From positions 100,730 to 133,546 of the forward strand of contig JADGBR010000002.1 in assembly GCA_015231405.1 (NCBI GenBank): 32,817 bases of DNA, written 5' to 3'. The stretch comes from Candidatus Omnitrophota bacterium (GTDB lineage: Bacteria; Omnitrophota; Gorgyraeia; Tantalellales; Tantalellaceae). The notes under the pieces were generated by a model. That model was not told where the DNA came from. It ran no database searches and saw nothing but the letters and a program-made list of their open reading frames with translations. A program made the translations under genes and the position numbers. The first letter of the stretch is position 1, and every line of letters begins with the position of its first letter. This document shows positions 26,129-32,059 of the stretch, piece after piece.

Positions 26129-26241
26129 ACTGACAAAGGAGGGGTCTTTTGCCATCGATAGCCGCCTACGGCGTCCGCGTACCCTCTCGAAAATCCGATG
26201 GCGGCATTCATGTTTTCTAATAAATAAGAGGTTGTAAAGAT

Positions 26242-26388
26242 CTACGTAGGCGTTCCGACATCGACGTGCATCTCATCATACACATTACCATCCGCCGCGA
26301 CACGAAATAAAACCGGGGAGAAAGTCACCGGTGTGGAAGACGAGGCGAGTATTACCTTTCGGAAGAGGTCAATGTCACCTCGGACTTC
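26242..26388 (-). pseudogene. Patatin-like phospholipase fragment
   Basis: In the otherwise gene-free stretch 25949-26434 a minus-strand frame ending at the TAG at 26242 reads GDIDLFRKVILASSSTPVTF, then PVLFRVAADGNVYDEMHVDVG. This matches the region of bacterial patatins just before and at the catalytic Asp (usual form: LLASAAIP...PPV...G..Y.EMHVDGG). The DGG motif has become DVG, no start is present and the nucleophile region (GxSxG) is absent. It is a remnant. Confidence 0.65.
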
Positions 26389-26434
26389 CGATTTTCTTCA
26401 TTATCCTTTTTCCTTCTTTATTATACTTGCTTTG

Positions 26435-26833
26435 CTATTTTTTATGAGCCGGCTTGCCGTCGATAACCGCGTTAAGCACTTTCTGGATCCCGAAATATTT
26501 GACCCAATTTTCCTCCCTGAACAGGTAAAACAGGATTATTATCGCTGCCAGGAACTCCATCCCTCCCAGAACTAATGCGGTGATGAATTTCACCTGGACG
26601 CTCCAAAGCGAATATTTAAAGAACGCCGTGTGGATCAAGAACAATCCGCTTACCAGAAGAATAAAGGAAAACATTACGAACATGATATTTACAAAGAATA
26701 CCCTTACGCTCCTGACACCTCCGACATACGCCTCTGCGGCTTTGATCTTCAGCAACGCTGCTCTTCCTTTATACCTCTTCACCATACCGAGTATCATAAG
26801 CGAAGAAATGATCCTGCGAATTATTTTTTCCAT
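26435..26833 (-). CDS. Small two-to-three-helix membrane protein downstream of DUF883
   Basis: With the ATG at 26833 (AGGGCAGG just upstream) the protein has 132 residues. An amphipathic N-terminus (MEKIIRRIISSLMILGMVKRYKGRAALLKIKAAEAYVGGVR) leads to two clear membrane helices (VFFVNIMFVMFSFILLVSGLFLI and FITALVLGGMEFLAAIIILFYLF) and a charged tail. I do not recognise a firmly named family; in shape it resembles holin-like or YqjE-type membrane proteins that often follow DUF883 genes. It starts 14 bp after the DUF883 stop and is co-transcribed with it, presumably from promoter C. Confidence 0.75.
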   Translation of the reverse strand: MEKIIRRIISSLMILGMVKRYKGRAALLKIKAAEAYVGGVRSVRVFFVNIMFVMFSFILLVSGLFLIHTAFFKYSLWSVQVKFITALVLGGMEFLAAIIILFYLFREENWVKYFGIQKVLNAVIDGKPAHKK

Positions 26834-26847
26834 GCCTGCCCTTAAGG

Positions 26848-27195
26848 TTAGCTTCGTTTTGATCCCATGACATATCCTAGCAGCAGGGAAACAACCGCTG
26901 TTCCGGCGATGTATGCCCATGGATCCTTGTGCACTCTCTTATCAGCTTCGCATGCGGCTTTTTTTACTTTTTCTTCCCCTTCGGCAAGTGTATTCTGAGC
27001 CAATTGCCTTACCTTATCGTACATTTGCTTGCCTTGTTCCGCGCCAGCGCCCATAGCCTGTCTGATATGGGAATATTTATCCGTGATGAGCCCTTTAATT
27101 TCATCCTTCTTCTCTTTGGCCGCCTCATTGAGCAGCTCAAGGGCTTCCGTGATCTTAGCGCTGCTTGTACCTGTTTTCATTCCTATGTCCGACAT
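26848..27195 (-). CDS. DUF883 family protein (ElaB/YqjD-like)
   Basis: 115 residues. A long helical, Lys/Glu/Ala-rich soluble part (13-85) ends in the membrane anchor DPWAYIAGTAVVSLLLGYVMGSK, the hallmark of ElaB/YqjD/YgaM proteins. In E. coli these tail-anchored proteins bind ribosomes or membranes in stationary phase and are sigma-S controlled. AGGAGGT lies directly before the ATG. It is transcribed from promoter C (27293-27337) about 100 bp upstream, together with the small membrane gene that follows. Confidence 0.9.
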   Translation of the reverse strand: MSDIGMKTGTSSAKITEALELLNEAAKEKKDEIKGLITDKYSHIRQAMGAGAEQGKQMYDKVRQLAQNTLAEGEEKVKKAACEADKRVHKDPWAYIAGTAVVSLLLGYVMGSKRS

Positions 27196-27225
27196 AATAA
27201 CCTCCTGTTTATATCTTTTTGATCA

Positions 27226-27543
27226 TCAATGCGCGACAGATATTCTCCGCTTGGCTTGCGCGCGCCAAGAACAAGCGTTCGTGTTGCTTCTTATTCTAAA
27301 TATCATGAAAAGTAAAAGCAATTGTACTCGGGTATAACAGGCGGATAATAATTCGGAAAGATCCAACAAGGAGTAGATTTCATAAAATTCGCGAGTCTTG
27401 ATATATCGAAAAAGATATTTCGGCTGAACGATCTTTTCGACCTCCCCTTCGGGATGGCTCTTTGTAAATTCCTCCGGAAAACTTGCCTTTACTTTAAGTG
27501 CCCTTAAACCCGGCGCGCGCGGTGTCGCGAAAATGCGCAGCAT
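27226..27543 (-). CDS. Uncertain small ORF after pfpI
   Basis: 105 codons starting 4 bp after the PfpI stop. The first 65 residues (APGLRALKVKASFPEEFTK ... REFYEIYSLLDLSELLSA) look protein-like, but the last 35 are encoded by promoter C and its surroundings, so any real product should have ended earlier or the gene is decayed. No convincing ribosome site and no recognised family. Confidence 0.3.
   Translation of the reverse strand: MLRIFATPRAPGLRALKVKASFPEEFTKSHPEGEVEKIVQPKYLFRYIKTREFYEIYSLLDLSELLSACYTRVQLLLLFMIFRIRSNTNACSWRAQAKRRISVAH
27293..27337 (-). promoter_or_regulatory. Stress-type promoter with dyad, site C (DUF883 operon)
   Basis: Minus strand: dyad TTATACC-CG-AGTACAA (27337-27322), -35 TTGCTT (27321-27316), 17-bp spacer, -10 TAGAAT (27298-27293). 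Predicted start of transcription is about 90 nt before the DUF883 ATG. Confidence 0.7.
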
Positions 27544-27547
27544 TTTT

Positions 27548-28066
27548 TCATACTGAAATCTTCTTAAGCTTGATCAATGAATCTTTTGTGAATGCGGGAA
27601 TATCAGCCGGAGAACGGCTCGAAACAAAATTTCTGTCCACCACCACTTCCTGATCCGCATACTCGGCGCCCGCATTTTTTATATCCTGAATAATTGATTT
27701 CCAGCCCGTTACCCTGCGTCCCTTTAAAAGGCCGGCCGTAATCAATAACTGCGCACCGTGGCAAATAAAAAAGATAGGCTTATCTGTCGCGCCAAATTGT
27801 TTCACAAAATTAACCACCTCGTCATTGCTTCTCAAACGATCTGGAGAATATCCGCCCGGGATAAAGATCGCGTCAAAGTCATCAGGTCTGACCTCGCTCG
27901 CAGTCTTATCTATTTCAACCTTAACACCCGTCTTCGCCCCGGTCACAGCCCCCATCTTAACTCCTATATTAACGAGACCATGCCCTGCATCTTTGAAGGC
28001 TTTTGCCGGTTTTACATATTCCGAATCCTCGAACATATCGTCTATTAAAACTCCAACTCTGGCCAT
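27548..28066 (-). CDS. DJ-1/PfpI family protein (YhbO/YraA type)
   Basis: 172 residues. The class I glutaminase-like fold has the nucleophile Cys102 in FFICHGAQLL (the elbow), the acidic partner in MFEDSEYVKP (Glu13) and IPGGYSPDRLRS in the middle, all typical of PfpI/YhbO. Members act in general stress protection; protease, glyoxalase-III or deglycase activity has been proposed for various members. AGGAGG lies just before the ATG at 28066. Promoter D lies about 190 nt upstream. YhbO is stress-induced in E. coli, which fits. Confidence 0.92.
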   Translation of the reverse strand: MARVGVLIDDMFEDSEYVKPAKAFKDAGHGLVNIGVKMGAVTGAKTGVKVEIDKTASEVRPDDFDAIFIPGGYSPDRLRSNDEVVNFVKQFGATDKPIFFICHGAQLLITAGLLKGRRVTGWKSIIQDIKNAGAEYADQEVVVDRNFVSSRSPADIPAFTKDSLIKLKKISV

Positions 28067-28264
28067 AAGTCCTCCTTATCTTTTGTACTTAAAGAACTCG
28101 ACTTGCCCATTTTTTTATTTTTCTAGAACGCACCCCATGACCTTTAACAGCCCTAACGCACATCTGCACCAAATGCATAGAAGACTTTAACCGTTCTCAC
28201 CATTCCCAGCAATTGCCTAATTTCTGTTTTTTAATGACAACTCTATGCCGTTGTAACAAGCTGC

Positions 28265-28308
28265 ATTATAAAACCATTAATAAGAGGGTCAATTGTACCT
28301 GGGTATAA
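28265..28308 (-). promoter_or_regulatory. Stress-type promoter with dyad, site D (pfpI)
   Basis: Minus strand: dyad TTATACC-CA-GGTACAA (28308-28293), the best-matching pair of arms; -35 TTGACC (28292-28287), 16-bp spacer, perfect -10 TATAAT (28270-28265). The gene-free stretch 28067-28315 otherwise shows only the long leader of pfpI. Confidence 0.75.
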
Positions 28309-28315
28309 ATAGCCT

Positions 28316-29056
28316 TCATCCTTTAAAGATAATGATCAAAAGACGTCCACAGAACTGCTTCTTTACCCTCCCTTTAATGTTTAACTTATCCAGAAGCTCT
28401 GTCATCTCTTCTAGCCGGAAACCTTTCCTTATAGATAACAAAGCGTCGTTTCGAGAGTGTTTATTCTTTATGAAACGCGTCAGAAGATAGCATAGTAAAA
28501 ATACGGCAGGTGATCTCGTTAGATCATTTATTATCAAAGCATGCCGGGATTTGTCCAAGAGATGCAGCACCGCTTTTTCGATCTCACCTCGGTTGAAATG
28601 ATGGAAGACCATCGAAGCAATAATAATATCGGACTGAGCCAGATCTTTATCGAAGAGATCTCCTTGCGAATATCTGATCCCCTCTATTTTTTTACGCGCT
28701 TGTGCCAATTCGACGATCCTGGTATTTTTATCTATGCCGTTATATCTCACGGAAAAACCGTTATCCCTCGCCCACCTAAAAATAGTCGGCGCCATATCGC
28801 CAATACCGCATCCCACATCCAGTATCTCCGCTCTTCGCTCCCTGGGCCAGGAACTCATAGCGATATTAAGAGCCGTCCGCACTGCCCTGTGGCCGCCTCC
28901 CCATCTATTTACAAATCGTATGAAGCGAAAACTGTCAAGAATATCGTCATCCGTCATATCTGGCATATCGAGATATTCTTTTGAGCAGCTTCTTACGTTA
29001 AAATACTTTATCGGGAGCATAACTGATCGAATACTCTTTCGTAAAGTTTCAAGCAT
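28316..29056 (-). CDS. SAM-dependent methyltransferase of the type III PKS operon
   Basis: 246 residues. A class I methyltransferase core: motif I ILDVGCGIGDMAPTIF (about 79-94), IDKNTRIVELAQARK as motif II, then IIIASMVFHHFNRGEIEKAV. A hydrophobic stretch, SPAVFLLCYLLTRFI, follows, suggesting membrane contact or a lipid substrate. This type commonly sits beside bacterial type III PKS genes and methylates the resorcinol or pyrone product; that is a family/context inference. The ATG at 29056 has AAGGA just upstream and lies inside the end of the U32 gene (49-bp overlap), so translation is coupled. The last gene of the operon. Confidence 0.88.
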   Translation of the reverse strand: MLETLRKSIRSVMLPIKYFNVRSCSKEYLDMPDMTDDDILDSFRFIRFVNRWGGGHRAVRTALNIAMSSWPRERRAEILDVGCGIGDMAPTIFRWARDNGFSVRYNGIDKNTRIVELAQARKKIEGIRYSQGDLFDKDLAQSDIIIASMVFHHFNRGEIEKAVLHLLDKSRHALIINDLTRSPAVFLLCYLLTRFIKNKHSRNDALLSIRKGFRLEEMTELLDKLNIKGRVKKQFCGRLLIIIFKG

Positions 29057-30201
29057 TCTTCCTTATACGCATTTTCCACCTTATAAGTTGATTCGGCGAC
29101 AGATCGACAGTATCCGCAACCTGAACAGTTACCCGACACCGAACACTCTGCACCTACCATCTTTGTCAAAAAATCACCGGGGATCTCTGCAGAGTCTAAA
29201 GATACGGGCTTACTTTTTAACGGATAGAGCATGCCCATTTTTTTCAATAAACTGATCATATCTCTGCAGCCTGCATTACTTTTCAGAAAAGAGAAAAAAT
29301 ATTTTATTTGCCATCCAAAATCTTTGGCTGTCTCTTCCCTAAAGCCATATTGCTGGATCAGATCGAGTAAGTTGGAGGGTGACGATCTCTCGGCATAAGC
29401 CTTCACACGTTGTATCATAAGATCGGTCGGCGCGTTACGTTCAAGCAATTTAAAATCATGATATCCCATATCCTCATAACGGCTGAGATCTTCAGGACGT
29501 ATCCATTGAGACCTTATGATCAGGCTGGGGTCTTTAAGGATTTGATAGGAACACTTTAATGCGCAGTAATCCACAAAAGGGTTCTTCTCCCCCGCCGTCG
29601 AACCGTGAGAAAGTCCTGCCATATGATACGGCTGCATAGGGCACCTGGAGAGGCATGAAAAATTCGTAATTAACTGCAGCCTGCAAGAGACTGCTTTTCT
29701 GATCTGCTCTAGCACAGTAAAGTTCCTATTAATGGAGAAAGATTCAAGAGTAAGCATGTCGGCACCCATCTCTTGCCAGAATCGAGCCCGCTCGGGTGAG
29801 TCGATATTAGCAAAGATGCCGACTTTCAGAAAGAAATGGGGATACTGTTTTTTTATTATTTCAGCAAGATACGGGATCGATACTGTCAGGGAATCTACTT
29901 TTAGATCTGTGAGCCGATCCAAAAGTTTATGTATGCTAGTGATCCCTTTTTTACTCCATTCCCTGTTTCCAAGACATGCTGAATTGAGAAGATATGTGAA
30001 TTTGATCTTTTTTTTGTGCGCATGATGTATATGAGATCTCAATGCATTGGCGCTAACACCCTGAGTCGTATAACTGGCCCTGCCGCCTCCCACAAGATCA
30101 TTTGTGAGCTTCCCATACACATCTTCAACGGGATAAGCGGCGATCTCATCCAGAAAGTCATTGTCAAAGTTCGTGGCGACCGAAAGCCTTGTTTCATTCA
30201 T
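29008..30201 (-). CDS. U32-family (UbiU/UbiV-like) putative Fe-S protein in PKS operon
   Basis: About 397 residues from the ATG at 30201. The start is uncertain: ATG at 30216 and TTG at 30240 are alternatives, none with a clear ribosome site. 30201 matches the family opening LSVATNFD. The peptidase-U32 TIM-barrel pattern is followed by two cysteine pairs in FSCLSRCPMQPYHM (Cys183, Cys187) and DYCALKCSYQ (Cys213, Cys217), which match the 4Fe-4S-binding cysteines of UbiU/UbiV/TrhP/RlhA. A further Cys-rich segment near the C-terminus (CSVSGNCSGCGYCRS) is unusual and could hold a second cluster. UbiU/UbiV hydroxylate quinone precursors without O2. Placed between a type III PKS (8-bp overlap) and a methyltransferase, it may hydroxylate the polyketide ring anaerobically. 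The family is certain; the role is inference. Confidence 0.85.
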   Translation of the reverse strand: MNETRLSVATNFDNDFLDEIAAYPVEDVYGKLTNDLVGGGRASYTTQGVSANALRSHIHHAHKKKIKFTYLLNSACLGNREWSKKGITSIHKLLDRLTDLKVDSLTVSIPYLAEIIKKQYPHFFLKVGIFANIDSPERARFWQEMGADMLTLESFSINRNFTVLEQIRKAVSCRLQLITNFSCLSRCPMQPYHMAGLSHGSTAGEKNPFVDYCALKCSYQILKDPSLIIRSQWIRPEDLSRYEDMGYHDFKLLERNAPTDLMIQRVKAYAERSSPSNLLDLIQQYGFREETAKDFGWQIKYFFSFLKSNAGCRDMISLLKKMGMLYPLKSKPVSLDSAEIPGDFLTKMVGAECSVSGNCSGCGYCRSVAESTYKVENAYKEECLKLYERVFDQLCSR

Positions 30202-31246
30202 AAGAGAGAAGCGCCTCATAGCCTGAAAATCCCGCGCCAAAAGAAGCCATCAATACTAAATCGCCGGTGTTTAACGGTGAATTTTCGAGAATATCTCTTA
30301 ATACGTATAGAACCGTCGGAGAAGACATGTTTCCATAATCATAAAGAACTTTCCTTGAGTGATCAAGATCCCCCTCTTTAAGATCCATCGCTGCCTGGAT
30401 CGCATCAAGCACTTTTCTGCCTCCCGGGTGCATGGCCCAGAATTTGACGTCTTCCCGGCTTAACTCATTCCTTTCAAACAATGTGTGTGTGATCTCTTTT
30501 ACCAGGGCGGAGGCAATTTCCGGTACGACATCTTTGATCACATTGCGTAGCCGCGAATTTTCTGTCCGAAGGCGTAAGTTATCTCGATGGTGCGGCTCTA
30601 TCTTAGACTTAAAATCCATTATTCTGAGACCTTTTACCCCTGCTTTATTCGTGAGAAGGCATGCAGCAGAGCCGTCTCCGAATATGGAATTTGAAAGAAT
30701 AAGCTCGGGATCGTCACCCCAAAAAAGGGCGGATGAACATATCTCCGTAGAAATTGCGAGAGCGTAATCATCTTTGTGAGTATTTAGATAATTATGGCAG
30801 GCTTCTAGCGCAGGCATTGCCCCACCGCATCCCATACCAACTATATCCAGGGCGAAAATGTCCGGAGACAAGCCTGCGCCTTCTACGATATATGAGGTAA
30901 GCCCTGGGCATAGATAACCTGTGCAGGTCGAGACAACTATGCAACCGATCCTATCTTTAGATATACCGGATCCTTTAATGCACTTTTCTACGGATGCTAC
31001 TGACAGCCGCTCAGCCGATCCCTGGAATCGCTTGATAAGAAGGTCCTGGTCCTCTACAAAGAAGTCTTCTATTTTATCGATTGAAAAATATCGATAACCT
31101 ATTCCCTTGTCGGATAAAAACCGTTCATACAGGATATCCTCACGCCGGGAGAGCTTCTTGGCATGGCGTAATGTATCCAGCGATTCTCTCTGCGACAGCT
31201 TAAATCCCGGATTCGCGGTAGAGATATTTATGATCTTGGCATTCAT
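30194..31246 (-). CDS. Type III polyketide synthase (chalcone/stilbene synthase family)
   Basis: A 350-residue thiolase-fold homodimeric enzyme that condenses malonyl-CoA units onto an acyl-CoA starter. The Cys-His-Asn triad is visible: Cys140 in DIVGMGCGGAMPAL, His273 in WAMHPGGRKVL, Asn306 in DYGNMSSPTVLYVL. FGDGSAACLL (189-198) and the C-terminal GFGAGFSGYEALL-like loop (here SFGAGFSGYEALL) are present. The WAMHPGG and YGNMSSPT forms mark type III PKS rather than FabH. Bacterial relatives make alkylresorcinols, alkylpyrones or dihydroxyphenylacetate; the starter cannot be predicted from sequence alone. It begins a three-gene overlapping operon (PKS > U32 > methyltransferase), 123 bp downstream of the 39-residue peptide that promoter E drives. 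Confidence 0.95.
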   Translation of the reverse strand: MNAKIINISTANPGFKLSQRESLDTLRHAKKLSRREDILYERFLSDKGIGYRYFSIDKIEDFFVEDQDLLIKRFQGSAERLSVASVEKCIKGSGISKDRIGCIVVSTCTGYLCPGLTSYIVEGAGLSPDIFALDIVGMGCGGAMPALEACHNYLNTHKDDYALAISTEICSSALFWGDDPELILSNSIFGDGSAACLLTNKAGVKGLRIMDFKSKIEPHHRDNLRLRTENSRLRNVIKDVVPEIASALVKEITHTLFERNELSREDVKFWAMHPGGRKVLDAIQAAMDLKEGDLDHSRKVLYDYGNMSSPTVLYVLRDILENSPLNTGDLVLMASFGAGFSGYEALLSYE

Positions 31247-31369
31247 CTGCTATTTTGCATCATTTTACTTTATTGTCTATTAACTTATATATATGCATCG
31301 ATCCTACCTCTAAACATTGCCGCACCCAAAGCGGCCGAGGTGATAATGACACTAAAAAAACGGTTTAAT

Positions 31370-31489
31370 TTATTGGCATCCTCTAAGAATAAAAATGATA
31401 AATAATATTGGAAGCGGTACTCCGAGCAACCACAGAATTGCCCATCCTACTTTTCCATCCTTAGATTTAATCCATTTTAGATTATTCAT
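31370..31489 (-). CDS. 39-residue single-helix membrane peptide
   Basis: ATG at 31489 with a strong AGGAGG four to five nt upstream. The product opens MNNLKWIKSKDGKVGWAILW, then LLGVPLPILFIIFILRGCQ and stop. It has a short charged N-terminus with DGKVGWAILWLLGVP and one membrane helix ending in RGC. I recall similar tiny proteins in other environmental genomes but know no name or function. A decayed homologue with the same promoter lies at 22206-22417. It is the first gene after promoter E, just upstream of the PKS operon. Confidence 0.75.
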   Translation of the reverse strand: MNNLKWIKSKDGKVGWAILWLLGVPLPILFIIFILRGCQ

Positions 31490-31516
31490 TCGACCTCCTC
31501 TCTTCCTCAATATGGT

Positions 31517-31561
31517 ATTCTAGCTAGGCGTCAAGAATGAATCAATTATACCGAAGTATAA
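31517..31561 (-). promoter_or_regulatory. Stress-type promoter with dyad, site E (small peptide, PKS operon)
   Basis: Minus strand: dyad TTATACT-TC-GGTATAA (31561-31546), -35 TTGATT (31545-31540), 17-bp spacer, -10 TAGAAT (31522-31517). It lies in the divergent gap between the minus-strand peptide gene and the plus-strand phosphatase gene at 31601, so the dyad could influence both directions. Confidence 0.7.
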
Positions 31562-31600
31562 TATACACATTGTAAAGAGTCGGGTATATTGTAGACTGCC

Positions 31601-32059
31601 ATGATAGACATATCCAAAGTAACCGAGTACCTGTACGTTGGCTCCAAAGTCGGGGAGGAACATGCCGATGAATTAAAAGTGCTCAATTTTGATCTGATCA
31701 TTTCCATGATCGGACAAATAGCACCGGATGCGATCTACACCCTTCCACCTTTTAAAACATTGTGGATCAAAACCTATGACACTTTTTTTACTCCCATCCC
31801 GATCAGGAAACTAATGGCGGGGGTTGAAGCCGCCCGTCCGATTATTCAAAAAAAAGGCAAGGTTTTAGTTTTTTGTCTGCAAGGTAAACGTCGTAGCATT
31901 GCGATGGCCTCCGCCATCCTTATAAGTATGGGATATACCGGCGAAGAGGCTGCCAGCTTATTGACCACGGCGCGCAAAGTCGCTGATCCCAAAAGGTGGT
32001 ATATCCGGATGCAGATCAGAGCCTTTGAAAAATATTGGAAGAAAAGGGCAGAGCCATGA
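31601..32059 (+). CDS. Dual-specificity phosphatase-like protein
   Basis: 152 residues with the DSP/PTP fold: opening DISKVTEYLYVGSK, central LWIKTYDTF in the general-acid region (Asp60), and the Cx5R loop VFCLQGKRRS (Cys92, Arg98). The usual His before the Cys is Phe here, which occurs in some phosphatases. Substrate unknown; could be a phosphoprotein, phospholipid or nucleotide. It overlaps the next gene by 4 bp (ATGA), so it acts with a lipid kinase. No clear ribosome site precedes the ATG. Confidence 0.88.
   Translation: MIDISKVTEYLYVGSKVGEEHADELKVLNFDLIISMIGQIAPDAIYTLPPFKTLWIKTYDTFFTPIPIRKLMAGVEAARPIIQKKGKVLVFCLQGKRRSIAMASAILISMGYTGEEAASLLTTARKVADPKRWYIRMQIRAFEKYWKKRAEP

Noticed and set aside
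17062-31561. Shared dyads as MerR-family promoters or as sigma-B promoters (GGGTAT).
   Set aside because: MerR-type sites have the dyad between -35 and -10 with a 19-20 bp spacer; here it lies upstream of a normal 16-18 bp promoter. The GGGTAT string occurs only in some copies on the plus strand, facing the wrong way, without a GTTT box.
17062-31561. Shared dyads as intrinsic terminators.
   Set aside because: The arms are AT-rich with a 2-bp loop and have no T-run; they precede, not follow, the genes.
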